34,092 nt of DNA from Salinivirgaceae bacterium. GTDB lineage: Bacteria; Bacteroidota; Bacteroidia; Bacteroidales; SZUA-534. The notes beneath the pieces are model-generated. The model did no database searches. It was not told the origin of the DNA and worked only from the letters and a program-made list of their open reading frames with translations. Every line of letters begins with the position of its first letter. The stretch's first letter is position 1. The position numbers were made by a program, and so were the translations under genes. The stretch lies in assembly GCA_017551905.1 (NCBI GenBank), contig JAFZKK010000124.1:1-34092 (forward strand). The letters are read 5' to 3'. Below, piece by piece: positions 1 through 7,285 of this stretch.

Positions 1-16
1 AATAACGCATTGTAGG

Positions 17-33
17 GACGCACGGCGTGCGTC
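17..33. repeat. Short palindrome GACGCACG-G-CGTGCGTC
   Basis: An 8-bp inverted repeat around a single base, preceded by TGTAGG. It has the same layout as the palindromes at 66-93 and 33823-33878, so it is probably a degenerate member of one interspersed family. Confidence 0.5.
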
Positions 34-65
34 AGGCAATGCAAAATATTGGAAATATGAATTTT

Positions 66-93
66 GTAGAGACGCGCCATGGCACGTCTCTAC
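66..93. repeat. Interspersed palindromic repeat (GTAGAGACG family)
   Basis: Begins with GTAGAGACG and ends with its reverse complement CGTCTCTAC around a GCCATGGC core, so the whole 28 nt can fold into one hairpin. A near-identical copy with one mismatch lies at 33823-33850, so the two ends of the window share this family. Confidence 0.65.
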
Positions 94-150
94 GTTTTTA
101 CGGGTGCGCCCTTCGGGCGGAAATTTTTGGAAAATCGAATTAAAAAATTT

Positions 151-217
151 TGTCATGCTGAACTTGTTTCAGCATCTCTGCCAACAACAAGAGATTCCGA
201 TTTTCATCGGAATGACA
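151..217. repeat. Interspersed repeat with TGTCAT...ATGACA ends
   Basis: The element starts TGTCAT and ends ATGACA, and holds two inner hairpins: TGCTGAA/TTCAGCA, and TTCCGAT/ATCGGAA. When translated it gives the HAELVSAS peptide often seen in spurious ORFs from repeat DNA, so I treat ORFs here as non-coding. Recognition of the family is from memory; only the inverted structure is seen directly. Confidence 0.55.
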
Positions 218-258
218 TTGTTTTCTTCAAATTTCTCGCGAAGCGATACTCTACCCAA

Positions 259-329
259 AAAACGCCTGCGTTTTAAAAATTCCGTGTGTTTCGAGCTTTC
301 CGTGGTTGTAACAAAAACGCTTGCGTTTT
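259..329. repeat. Two direct copies of an AAAACGC-NN-GCGTTTT palindrome upstream of asnS
   Basis: Palindromes at 259-274 and 314-329 have 7-bp arms. Both are followed by AAAAATT and a GTGTTTTTCGA-like tail, so the unit is a direct repeat of about 37 bp with a 55-bp period. They lie about 100 bp before the asnS start. No clear TAnnTTTG promoter box was found between them and the gene. Confidence 0.5.
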
Positions 330-421
330 AAAAATTTACGTGTTTTTCGATTGTTCTGAGGTTAAAACAAATATTATAAATTCGCAGCCATAAAAATTGA
401 AACGAAAAAAGACAAAATACT

Positions 422-1819
422 ATGCAGAAAAGGACAAAAATTGTTGACGTCCTGAAATCGGGAAAGGTTGACACTGAAGTAGTTGTGATGGGTTGGGTGC
501 GCACAAAGCGCGACAGCAAAACCGTGGTTTTCATTGCCTTGAACGATGGCTCGACAATCAACAACGTGCAGATTGTTGCCGATGTGGTGAACTTCGACGA
601 GAAACTTTTGAAACAGATAACCACCGGCGCCTGCTTGAGCGTTACGGGCAAACTTGTTCAGAGCGTCGGTGCAGGACAAAGTGTTGAGATTCAAGCAAAA
701 GAGATAAAACTCTTTGGCGCTTGCCCGCAGGATTACCCGATGCAGAAAAAAGGCCAAACAATGGAATATATGCGCCAGTACGCCCACTTGCGTCTGCGTA
801 CCAACACTTTCGGCGCCGTGTTCCGTATCCGTCACAATATGGCCATTGCCATCCATAAGTTCTTCCACGACAAGGGTTTCGTCTATTTCCACTCGCCGCT
901 CATCACCGCCAGCGACTGCGAAGGTGCCGGACAGATGTTCCAGGTTACGACCAAAAACCTTTACGACCTGCAAAAAGACGAGAACGGCAAGATTATCTAC
1001 ACCGACGACTTCTTCGGCAAGCAAACCAGCCTGACCGTTTCGGGACAGCTTGAAGGCGAGTTGGCCGCCACCGCACTTGGTGCAATCTACACCTTCGGCC
1101 CCGCGTTCCGCGCCGAAAACTCGAACACCCCGCGCCACTTGGCCGAGTTCTGGATGATTGAACCCGAAATGGCCTTCTACGATATCGACGACCTGATGGC
1201 TCTCGAGGAGGAATTCATTAAATATTGTGTCCGTTGGGCACTCGACAACTGCCAGGACGACCTTGCGTTCCTTAACAAAATGATTGACAAAGGTTTGCTC
1301 GACCGCTTGAATTCGGTTATCAACACCGAATTTGTTCATCTGCCTTATACCGAGGGAATTAAGATTTTGGAAGATGCCATTGCCAAAGGCCGCAAATTCG
1401 AGTTCCCAGTGTTCTGGGGCTGCGACCTTGCCAGCGAGCACGAGCGCTATCTGGTTGAGGAGCACTTCAAAAAGCCAGTCATTATGATTGACTATCCGAA
1501 AGAGATTAAATCGTTCTATATGAAGCAGAACGAGGACGGGAAAACCGTTCAGGGCACCGACGTTTTGTTCCCGCAGATTGGCGAAATCATTGGCGGCAGT
1601 GTCCGCGAGGAAGACTACGGCAAACTGCTGGCCCGTATGAACGAGCTGAATATGAAAACCGAAGGCTACGAGTGGTATCTCGACACCCGCAAATATGGTT
1701 CTTGCCCGCACGCCGGATTCGGTCTGGGCTTCGAGCGTCTGATGCTGATCGATACCGGAATGGCCAACATCCGCGATGTGATTCCGTTCCCGCGCACACC
1801 GAAAAATGCTGAATTCTAA
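422..1819 (+). CDS. asnS: Asparaginyl-tRNA synthetase
   Basis: Charges tRNA-Asn with asparagine using ATP, in the cytoplasm. At 465 residues it has the usual length for a bacterial AsnRS. The N-terminal OB-fold anticodon-binding domain covers roughly residues 15-110 ([12 protein letters not shown] is typical). The class II catalytic domain follows, with motif 2 at [16 protein letters not shown] and motif 3 at [10 protein letters not shown] near the C terminus. The [18 protein letters not shown] stretch is typical of AsnRS. The gene stands alone, with its own terminator at 1867-1893, and converges on the outer-membrane protein gene. A 445-aa ORF on the opposite strand is a shadow. AspRS is the nearest alternative but is normally much longer. 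Confidence 0.96.
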   Translation: MQKRTKIVDVLKSGKVDTEVVVMGWVRTKRDSKTVVFIALNDGSTINNVQIVADVVNFDEKLLKQITTGACLSVTGKLVQSVGAGQSVEIQAKEIKLFGACPQDYPMQKKGQTMEYMRQYAHLRLRTNTFGAVFRIRHNMAIAIHKFFHDKGFVYFHSPLITASDCEGAGQMFQVTTKNLYDLQKDENGKIIYTDDFFGKQTSLTVSGQLEGELAATALGAIYTFGPAFRAENSNTPRHLAEFWMIEPEMAFYDIDDLMALEEEFIKYCVRWALDNCQDDLAFLNKMIDKGLLDRLNSVINTEFVHLPYTEGIKILEDAIAKGRKFEFPVFWGCDLASEHERYLVEEHFKKPVIMIDYPKEIKSFYMKQNEDGKTVQGTDVLFPQIGEIIGGSVREEDYGKLLARMNELNMKTEGYEWYLDTRKYGSCPHAGFGLGFERLMLIDTGMANIRDVIPFPRTPKNAEF

Positions 1820-1866
1820 AAAGATAAGAGATAAGAAGTTTAGAGTTTAGGAATAAGTTTAAAAAG

Positions 1867-1900
1867 AAAGGCTGCGAGTAAATCGCGGCCTTTCGTGTTT
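1867..1900 (+). terminator. Rho-independent terminator after asnS
   Basis: AAAGGCTGCGA (1867-1877), loop GTAAA, then TCGCGGCCTTT (1883-1893) form an 11-bp stem with one G-U pair, followed by a T-rich run. It ends asnS transcription ahead of the converging gene. Confidence 0.8.
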
Positions 1901-1948
1901 TATCGCCATTAAAACTTAATAACTCCGAAAACTTAAAACTTCGAACCC

Positions 1949-2503
1949 TTAAAACTTAAACGTAACCCCGATTCCGAAGATTTTGCCGTAATTCGACAGA
2001 ACATTTAATTGGCTGGTAGTGATGTCGTCGTCGGTTTTGGTCCACTGATAGTTGATGCTCAGAATATCGGAATATAAATCGATGTCCCAACGGTCGTTTA
2101 TCTCGTAGGTGGCCACGGGCAGAAGCTGCATCTCGACAGAGCGTTCGCCATCGGTAAAACCTAACAATGAGTAGGCTTCGGCGCCAAAATACAGTTTCCC
2201 GACATTGGCGAAGCAGTAATAGGCGTATGGTCCTATGCCATAGAACGCGTCTGTTTCCGTCGTGTTGTTGACGTGATTTGTGATTTTGTTGTGCGAGTAT
2301 TCGAAAAACAAGCCAAACTCCCAGTCGTCAAACGCATAGCCGACCGATGGCATGATATCGAAACCGAACGTCTGAACTTGCTTGTCGCCGTCAATTTTTG
2401 ACGTAATGCTTGTCAGGCTGAAATTGCCGCCAACCATCAGCTGAGCTTTCGACATAAACGCCGCCGATAGCAGCATTGTCACTAATAAAATCCTCTTCAT
2501 CAT
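1949..2503 (-). CDS. Outer-membrane beta-barrel protein (PorT/OmpW-like size)
   Basis: A 184-residue secreted protein of unknown specific role. Residues 1-20 are a signal peptide (KRILLVTMLLSAAFMSKA, then Q). The mature part is built of alternating hydrophobic and polar strands with aromatic ends (VGYAFDDWEFGLFFEYSHN, then IGPYAYYCFANVGKLYFGAEAY). It ends in GIGVTFKF, a terminal-aromatic strand typical of barrel proteins inserted by BamA. The length suggests an 8-stranded barrel of the outer-membrane beta-barrel domain families common in Bacteroidota. It is transcribed divergently from the phosphatase gene, and a TAATTTTG -7 box lies 21 bp upstream. Methionine 2 is an equally good start. Function is inferred only at family level. 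Confidence 0.75.
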   Translation of the reverse strand: MMKRILLVTMLLSAAFMSKAQLMVGGNFSLTSITSKIDGDKQVQTFGFDIMPSVGYAFDDWEFGLFFEYSHNKITNHVNNTTETDAFYGIGPYAYYCFANVGKLYFGAEAYSLLGFTDGERSVEMQLLPVATYEINDRWDIDLYSDILSINYQWTKTDDDITTSQLNVLSNYGKIFGIGVTFKF

Positions 2504-2523
2504 ATACTTAAAATTAACAGATA

Positions 2524-2531
2524 CAAAATTA
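2524..2531 (-). promoter_or_regulatory. -7 box for the outer-membrane protein gene
   Basis: TAATTTTG on the minus strand matches the Bacteroidota -7 consensus TAnnTTTG and lies 21 bp before the start codon. No matching -33 TTTG at the expected distance was found. Confidence 0.5.
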
Positions 2532-2553
2532 ACTCATTTTTTGCTTCATTCTG

Positions 2554-2584
2554 TTTGCCAATAATAAAGCGTTTCTTACTTTTG
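2554..2584 (+). promoter_or_regulatory. Bacteroidota-type promoter for the phosphatase gene
   Basis: TTTG at 2554-2557, a 19-bp spacer, then TACTTTTG at 2577-2584. This is a full match to TTTG-N19-TAnnTTTG, 16 bp before the start codon, and it implies a very short leader. Confidence 0.75.
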
Positions 2585-2600
2585 GAAAAATCATTTTTTT

Positions 2601-3881
2601 ATGAGGAAAATCATTTTACTTACCACAATCGGTATTTTGTCATGTTCGCTGTTGCAGGCGCAGACAACTAAAGAGGAAATGCTTGCCAACCTGAAAAAAA
2701 CGGCGGGTAACAATATGGCGTATCAGCCAGAAATAAAGCCGCAGACACCGGCGCCCAAAGGCTACAAACCATTCTATATCAGCCATTACGGCCGTCACGG
2801 TTCGCGCTATCACTATTCGGGTTTCGACTACATCATGTTGCAACGCATGATAAATTCGGCCTACGAGGCTAACGCCCTTACCGAAGCCGGTAAAGACTTG
2901 AAAAACCGGGTGGACCGCCTCTGTGAAGACGGCATCAACCGCGCCGGCGACCTTACGCAGACGGGCTTCAACCAGCATCAGGGCATTGCTGAGCGCATGG
3001 TCAACTCGTTCCCCGAGGTGTTTGCCGACAACGCCAACATTGTTGTCAAATCATCGACATCGCACCGCGTTTTGTGCAGCATGGACGCTTTTATGCAGAA
3101 GATGAAAGCCATGCGCCCGACGCTGAACGTAACCACCGAGTCGAGCAAGCGCATAATGAGCTATATCAACCTTGAGGAGCGCGATTCGGTCACTCGCTAT
3201 CTGAACCGCACCGACGGTTTCCGCCGTGCCAACGACTCGCTCGACCGCGCGCTTTGCCATCCCGAAAGACTTGTGAAACAGGTGTTTTCTGACACAGCAT
3301 ATGTCCGCGCCAAAGTGAACGGACATCAGTTTATGCGCAAACTGTTCGATATCCAGTGTAACATGCAGAACATCGACGACCTTGACTTCGATTTCAGCGA
3401 TTTCTTCACCGCCGATGAGATGTTCGACAACTGGCAGCTTACCAATGTTTACTGGTATGCCAACTTCAGCAACTGCCCCTATGCCGACTCGCGTGGTGCG
3501 TGGTGCGGCCGCAATTTGCTCGCCACCATCCTCGACGATGCCGACAAGGCTCTTGCCGGAAATGGTGTGTCGGCCAACTTGCGTTTTGGTCACGATACCG
3601 GTCTGGCGCCGCTTGCCAGCCTGATGCAGCTTGAGGGCACCACGGCTCAGGTTACCGATTTTGCTGAACTCTACAAGGTTTGGTGTGACTATAAAATCAT
3701 CCCCATGGCGGGCAACATACAGATGATTTTTTACAAGTCGGACAAATCGAAAGACATTTTAGTGAAGGTTCTGCTTAACGAGAACGAAGTGAAACTGCCA
3801 CTCGAAAGCAAAACCGCACCATATTATAAATGGACTGACGTTGAGAAGTTTTACCGCGACATTCTGGCAAAAACCAAGTAA
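2601..3881 (+). CDS. Secreted histidine acid phosphatase (MINPP/phytase-like)
   Basis: A 426-residue phosphomonoesterase of the histidine phosphatase clan, clade 2, exported to the periplasm or beyond. Residues 1-20 are a signal peptide (ends LLQAQ). The active-site signature SHYGRHGSR places the nucleophilic histidine at residue 66, and the C-terminal HDTGLAPL motif (H331, D332) supplies the proton donor. Length and layout resemble bacterial multiple inositol polyphosphate phosphatases, although those often carry HAE at the second site, so a broader acid phosphatase role is also possible. Four cysteines lie in the middle and C-terminal half (CNMQN, NCPYAD, WCGRN, VWCDY). The gene has its own promoter and appears monocistronic. 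It likely releases phosphate from organic esters such as inositol phosphates. Confidence 0.88.
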   Translation: MRKIILLTTIGILSCSLLQAQTTKEEMLANLKKTAGNNMAYQPEIKPQTPAPKGYKPFYISHYGRHGSRYHYSGFDYIMLQRMINSAYEANALTEAGKDLKNRVDRLCEDGINRAGDLTQTGFNQHQGIAERMVNSFPEVFADNANIVVKSSTSHRVLCSMDAFMQKMKAMRPTLNVTTESSKRIMSYINLEERDSVTRYLNRTDGFRRANDSLDRALCHPERLVKQVFSDTAYVRAKVNGHQFMRKLFDIQCNMQNIDDLDFDFSDFFTADEMFDNWQLTNVYWYANFSNCPYADSRGAWCGRNLLATILDDADKALAGNGVSANLRFGHDTGLAPLASLMQLEGTTAQVTDFAELYKVWCDYKIIPMAGNIQMIFYKSDKSKDILVKVLLNENEVKLPLESKTAPYYKWTDVEKFYRDILAKTK

Positions 3882-3942
3882 ATCGGTTCACGTTTCAAAT
3901 TTGACTGTTTACTTTGGTGTCGGCGGCATTTGTCAACTGATT

Positions 3943-3973
3943 TTTGTTTGAAAACAAAATTGTGTTAGTTTTG
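3943..3973 (+). promoter_or_regulatory. Bacteroidota-type promoter for the 260-aa secreted protein
   Basis: TTTG at 3943-3946, exactly 19 bp, then TAGTTTTG at 3966-3973, 35 bp before the start codon at 4009. Confidence 0.72.
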
Positions 3974-4008
3974 ATTCGTTATAAATCAGTTTTTTAAGAA
4001 AACAGAAG

Positions 4009-4791
4009 ATGAGAAAATACATTTTTGTATTGATTTTGACAATTGGCAGCACCTTCTGCATGGCCGGGGAACTGGTTTTGACAGGCATTTATCAGGGTTC
4101 GAACCTGTATGTTATGAATCCGTTTGCGCCTGTGGGCGAGGGATTCTGCGTTACCGAGGTGCAGGTGAACGGCGCCGCCACTTCCGATGAGATTAACTCA
4201 AGCGCTTTCGAAATCGACCTTGGCGCGCTCAGCCTTGAAAAAGGCTCTGAAATAACCGTTGTGATTAAGCATCAGGACGGCTGCGAGCCCAAGGTTATCA
4301 ACCCCGAAGTGCTGAAAGCGCAAAGCACCTTCAATGTAACGACAATCAAGATTGAAAAAGACAAACTGAAATTCACCACCACGGGCGAGAGCGGCTCGCT
4401 GCCGTTTATTGTGGAGCAGTTCCGTTGGAACAAATGGATAAAAGTTGCAACCGTTGACGGCAAAGGCACATCGGGCACAAATAATTACACCGTCGATGTC
4501 AATCTGCACAACGGCAACAACCGTTTCCGCGTTAAACAGGTCGACTATACACGCCGTCCGCGCTATGGCAAGGAGTTGCGCTACAGGGCGACAACAGCCG
4601 AGATTACTTACTCATTCACAAAGCCTTACAGCGAGGTAAAGTTCTCTGCCGAGACAATGTACGAGGTTTACAATTCGAAAGGCGCGTTAATAAGCCGAGG
4701 CACAGGCACATCGGTCGATGTATCGGGTTTGCCCCTTGGCGACTATTATCTTAACTACGACACCAAGACCGAAACAATCAAAAAACGGTAG
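4009..4791 (+). CDS. Secreted protein with sorting-domain-like C terminus, unknown function
   Basis: A 260-residue exported protein whose function I do not recognise. Residues 1-19 are a signal peptide (KYIFVLILTIGSTFCMAG). The mature region starts with GIYQGSNLYVMNPFAP and continues with alternating beta-strand character, suggesting two immunoglobulin-like sandwich domains. Two cysteines lie in the first domain (GFCVTEV, DGCEPK). The last 50 residues (YEVYNSKGALISRGTGTSVDVSGLPLGDYYL) resemble a short T9SS type A sorting domain: strand, KG turn, strand, then LPxGxYxL. The chain ends IKKR, near the usual end of such domains. It has its own promoter, and no terminator is evident before the penicillin-binding protein gene. 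Cell-surface location is inferred. Confidence 0.7.
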   Translation: MRKYIFVLILTIGSTFCMAGELVLTGIYQGSNLYVMNPFAPVGEGFCVTEVQVNGAATSDEINSSAFEIDLGALSLEKGSEITVVIKHQDGCEPKVINPEVLKAQSTFNVTTIKIEKDKLKFTTTGESGSLPFIVEQFRWNKWIKVATVDGKGTSGTNNYTVDVNLHNGNNRFRVKQVDYTRRPRYGKELRYRATTAEITYSFTKPYSEVKFSAETMYEVYNSKGALISRGTGTSVDVSGLPLGDYYLNYDTKTETIKKR

Positions 4792-4883
4792 GCGGAACGG
4801 GCGCAAGTGCGTCGGAGTTCAAAATTTTGCATTTAGAACAACATTGATTTAGAATAGATAACCGCAAATGTGGATTGTTGTTC

Positions 4884-4891
4884 TATATTTG
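4884..4891 (+). promoter_or_regulatory. -7 box that fixes the start of the penicillin-binding protein
   Basis: TATATTTG matches TAnnTTTG and lies 19 bp before the ATG at 4910. The earlier in-frame ATG at 4868 lies upstream of this box, so it could not be on the transcript, and 4910 is the better start. Confidence 0.6.
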
Positions 4892-4909
4892 CGTGTAAAA
4901 CTAATTGAT

Positions 4910-7273
4910 ATGGCGCTATCTATCACAAAACAGCAGCAACGGAAGATTATTTTATGGTCAATCGTCTGTTTTCCAGTCATTTTGCTAATAGTATTGTTCT
5001 ATAACATCTGGAACGGAAACCTTGGTTTCATGCCCTCGTTTGAGGAGTTGGAGAATCCGAAGAGCAACCTTGCGTCGGAGGTTTATTCCGAAGACGGAGT
5101 GCTATTGGGCACTTATTTCAAAGAAAACCGCTCCACCAGCACCTACGACGAGTTGTCGCCATTCCTTGTCGATGCTCTGATTTCGACCGAGGACAAGCGC
5201 TACTACAAACATTCGGGAGTCGATTTTCCGGGACTTATACGTGTCTTTTTCAAGACCATCGTATCGGGCAACAAGAGCTCGGGCGGCGGCAGCACCATAA
5301 CGCAGCAGCTGGCCAAGATGCTTTTCCCGCGCGAGAATTTCAACAACGCGCTTCAGGTTGTCAATCGTAAGTTCCGCGAGTGGGTTATCGCCATAAAGCT
5401 CGAGCGCAGCTACACCAAAGAGGAGATTATCGCAATGTATCTCAACCAGTTCGACTTTATGTACCAAGCTGTTGGCGTGAAGTCGGCGGCCAGGATATAT
5501 TTCAACACCACGCCGCAGGCTCTCCGCATCGAACAGTCGGCAATGCTTGTCGGAATGGCCAAAAACCCGGCGCTTTTCAACCCAATACGCCGCCCCGAGC
5601 AAACCTTGCAGCGCCGCAATGTGGTTCTGTATCAGATGCTTAACAACGACAAGCTGACACGTGCCGAGTACGACTCGCTCAAGCAGCTGCCTCTGGGACT
5701 TGACTTCCACCGTGTTGACCACAAAGAGGGCTCGGCCACTTATTTCCGCGAGTTCCTGCGCATCGAGATGAACGCTACAAAACCCGACCGCAGCCGCTAC
5801 TCGTCGAAGGCGCAGTATATTGAAGACTCGGTTGAGTGGGCCACAAACCCGTTGCGCGGCTGGTGCAACCGTAACTTGAAACCCGACGGCACACCTTATA
5901 ACATCTATAAAGACGGCTTGAAGATTTACACCACCGTCAACTCGAAGATGCAGGAATATGCCGAGGAGGCCGTTCGTGACTATCTGAAAAACACGCTCCA
6001 GCGTAATTTCGACTATCTGAAAAAAGGACATGCCAATGCTCCTTTTTCCGACAAGCTGACACCTGAGCAGGTGAACAACATCATGACCTTGTCGATGAAA
6101 TGGAGCGAGCGCTACCGTGTGCTGAGCAAGGTGAAAAAAATGTCGCCGGAGGAGATTGAAAAGAACTTCAACACCCCGACGCAGATGAGCGTCTTCTCGT
6201 GGCGCGGCGACATTGACACCGTTATGACACCGATGGACTCGATGCGTTACTACAAACATTTCCTGCAGTCGGGACTGATGTCGATGGACCCGCATACCGG
6301 CTATGTGAAAGCCTACGTGGGCGGCATCGATTACCGCCATTTCCAATACGACCACGTTACAAAGGCCAAACGTCAGGTGGGCTCAACTTTCAAGCCGTTC
6401 CTCTACACGCTGGCCATGATGGACGGTTTCACGCCTTGCGACCGCGTGCTCAATGTGCCGGTGACAATCACCGACCCGACAACCGGAGTTACCTGGGCGC
6501 CTGAATCGGGTAGTAGCGACAGGCTGATTGGCCGCGAAGTTTCGCTGCAATATGGTCTGGCGCAGTCGCTCAACAATGTGGCGGCATGGTTGATGAACCG
6601 TTTCAAACCGAAAGCCGTGGCGCAACTGGCTCATAACATGGGCATTAAGAGCGACATTCCACGCTATCCGTCGATATGTCTGGGTGTGGCCGACCTCACG
6701 CTCTGCGAGATGGTGAGCGCCTACTGTTGCTACGCCAACAAGGGCGTTTACACGCAACCGATTTTTGTTACACGAATCGAGGATAAGAACGGTAACGTGC
6801 TGGCCAACTTCCAGCCGGTGAAGCACGAGGCCATAAGCGAGCGCACAGCATATCTGATGCTCAACTTATTACAGGGTGTTGTCCGCAAGGGCACAGGCTC
6901 ACGCATCTGGCGCGACGACTATCCGTGGCAGATAACCGCGCAGGTGGCCGCCAAAACCGGAACAACGCAGGAAAATTCCGATGGTTGGTTTATGGGTGTG
7001 ACACCGAATCTGGTTACCGGCGTCTGGACCGGAGCCGAGGACCGCAGCGTCCACTTCGACCAGACAACCTTCGGACAAGGCGCCTACATGGCTCTGCCTA
7101 TCTGGGCCGGATATATGCGTAAGGTTTACGACGACAAGAATCTTCCGTATAACGAAAGTGAAAGGTTTGACAAGCCTGCCGATTGGAACGAGACTTTCGA
7201 TTGTCCCGATTACGACGAGAAACAGACTGAAAGTCATAACAGTAGCGAGCAGGAGGACGAATTCTATTTCTAA
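4910..7273 (+). CDS. Class A penicillin-binding protein (transglycosylase/transpeptidase)
   Basis: Polymerises and crosslinks peptidoglycan at the inner membrane. After a short basic N terminus, one membrane helix spans about residues 12-32 (VCFPVILLIVLFYNI). The GT51 glycosyltransferase domain follows, with its catalytic glutamate in STEDKRYYKHSGVD (E94) and the GGSTITQQLAKML motif. The transpeptidase domain carries STFKPF (nucleophile S492), SLN (SxN motif) and KTGTTQ (KTG motif). The 787-residue length fits PBP1A of Bacteroidota. The C-terminal tail is acidic and glutamine-rich (ESHNSSEQEDEFYF). The start at 4910 is preferred because the earlier ATG precedes the -7 box. It heads a four-gene operon, with 12 bp to the next gene. 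Confidence 0.93.
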   Translation: MALSITKQQQRKIILWSIVCFPVILLIVLFYNIWNGNLGFMPSFEELENPKSNLASEVYSEDGVLLGTYFKENRSTSTYDELSPFLVDALISTEDKRYYKHSGVDFPGLIRVFFKTIVSGNKSSGGGSTITQQLAKMLFPRENFNNALQVVNRKFREWVIAIKLERSYTKEEIIAMYLNQFDFMYQAVGVKSAARIYFNTTPQALRIEQSAMLVGMAKNPALFNPIRRPEQTLQRRNVVLYQMLNNDKLTRAEYDSLKQLPLGLDFHRVDHKEGSATYFREFLRIEMNATKPDRSRYSSKAQYIEDSVEWATNPLRGWCNRNLKPDGTPYNIYKDGLKIYTTVNSKMQEYAEEAVRDYLKNTLQRNFDYLKKGHANAPFSDKLTPEQVNNIMTLSMKWSERYRVLSKVKKMSPEEIEKNFNTPTQMSVFSWRGDIDTVMTPMDSMRYYKHFLQSGLMSMDPHTGYVKAYVGGIDYRHFQYDHVTKAKRQVGSTFKPFLYTLAMMDGFTPCDRVLNVPVTITDPTTGVTWAPESGSSDRLIGREVSLQYGLAQSLNNVAAWLMNRFKPKAVAQLAHNMGIKSDIPRYPSICLGVADLTLCEMVSAYCCYANKGVYTQPIFVTRIEDKNGNVLANFQPVKHEAISERTAYLMLNLLQGVVRKGTGSRIWRDDYPWQITAQVAAKTGTTQENSDGWFMGVTPNLVTGVWTGAEDRSVHFDQTTFGQGAYMALPIWAGYMRKVYDDKNLPYNESERFDKPADWNETFDCPDYDEKQTESHNSSEQEDEFYF

Positions 7274-7285
7274 AAGCATCCGGCG

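Noticed and set aside
79..331. Two overlapping short frames at the left end
   Set aside because: Both translate the interspersed repeat (HAELVSAS-type peptide) in different frames.
374..1711. A 445-aa open frame on the minus strand, and similar long frames opposite the PBP gene (5102-6355), opposite the PBP/propeller-gene junction (6899-8128), opposite metX (21289-22332) and opposite rpoN (23521-24510)
   Set aside because: Each lies antisense to a gene with clear motifs. Their translations are low-complexity and rich in Val, Leu, Ala and His with no recognisable domain; they reflect codon bias of the real gene.
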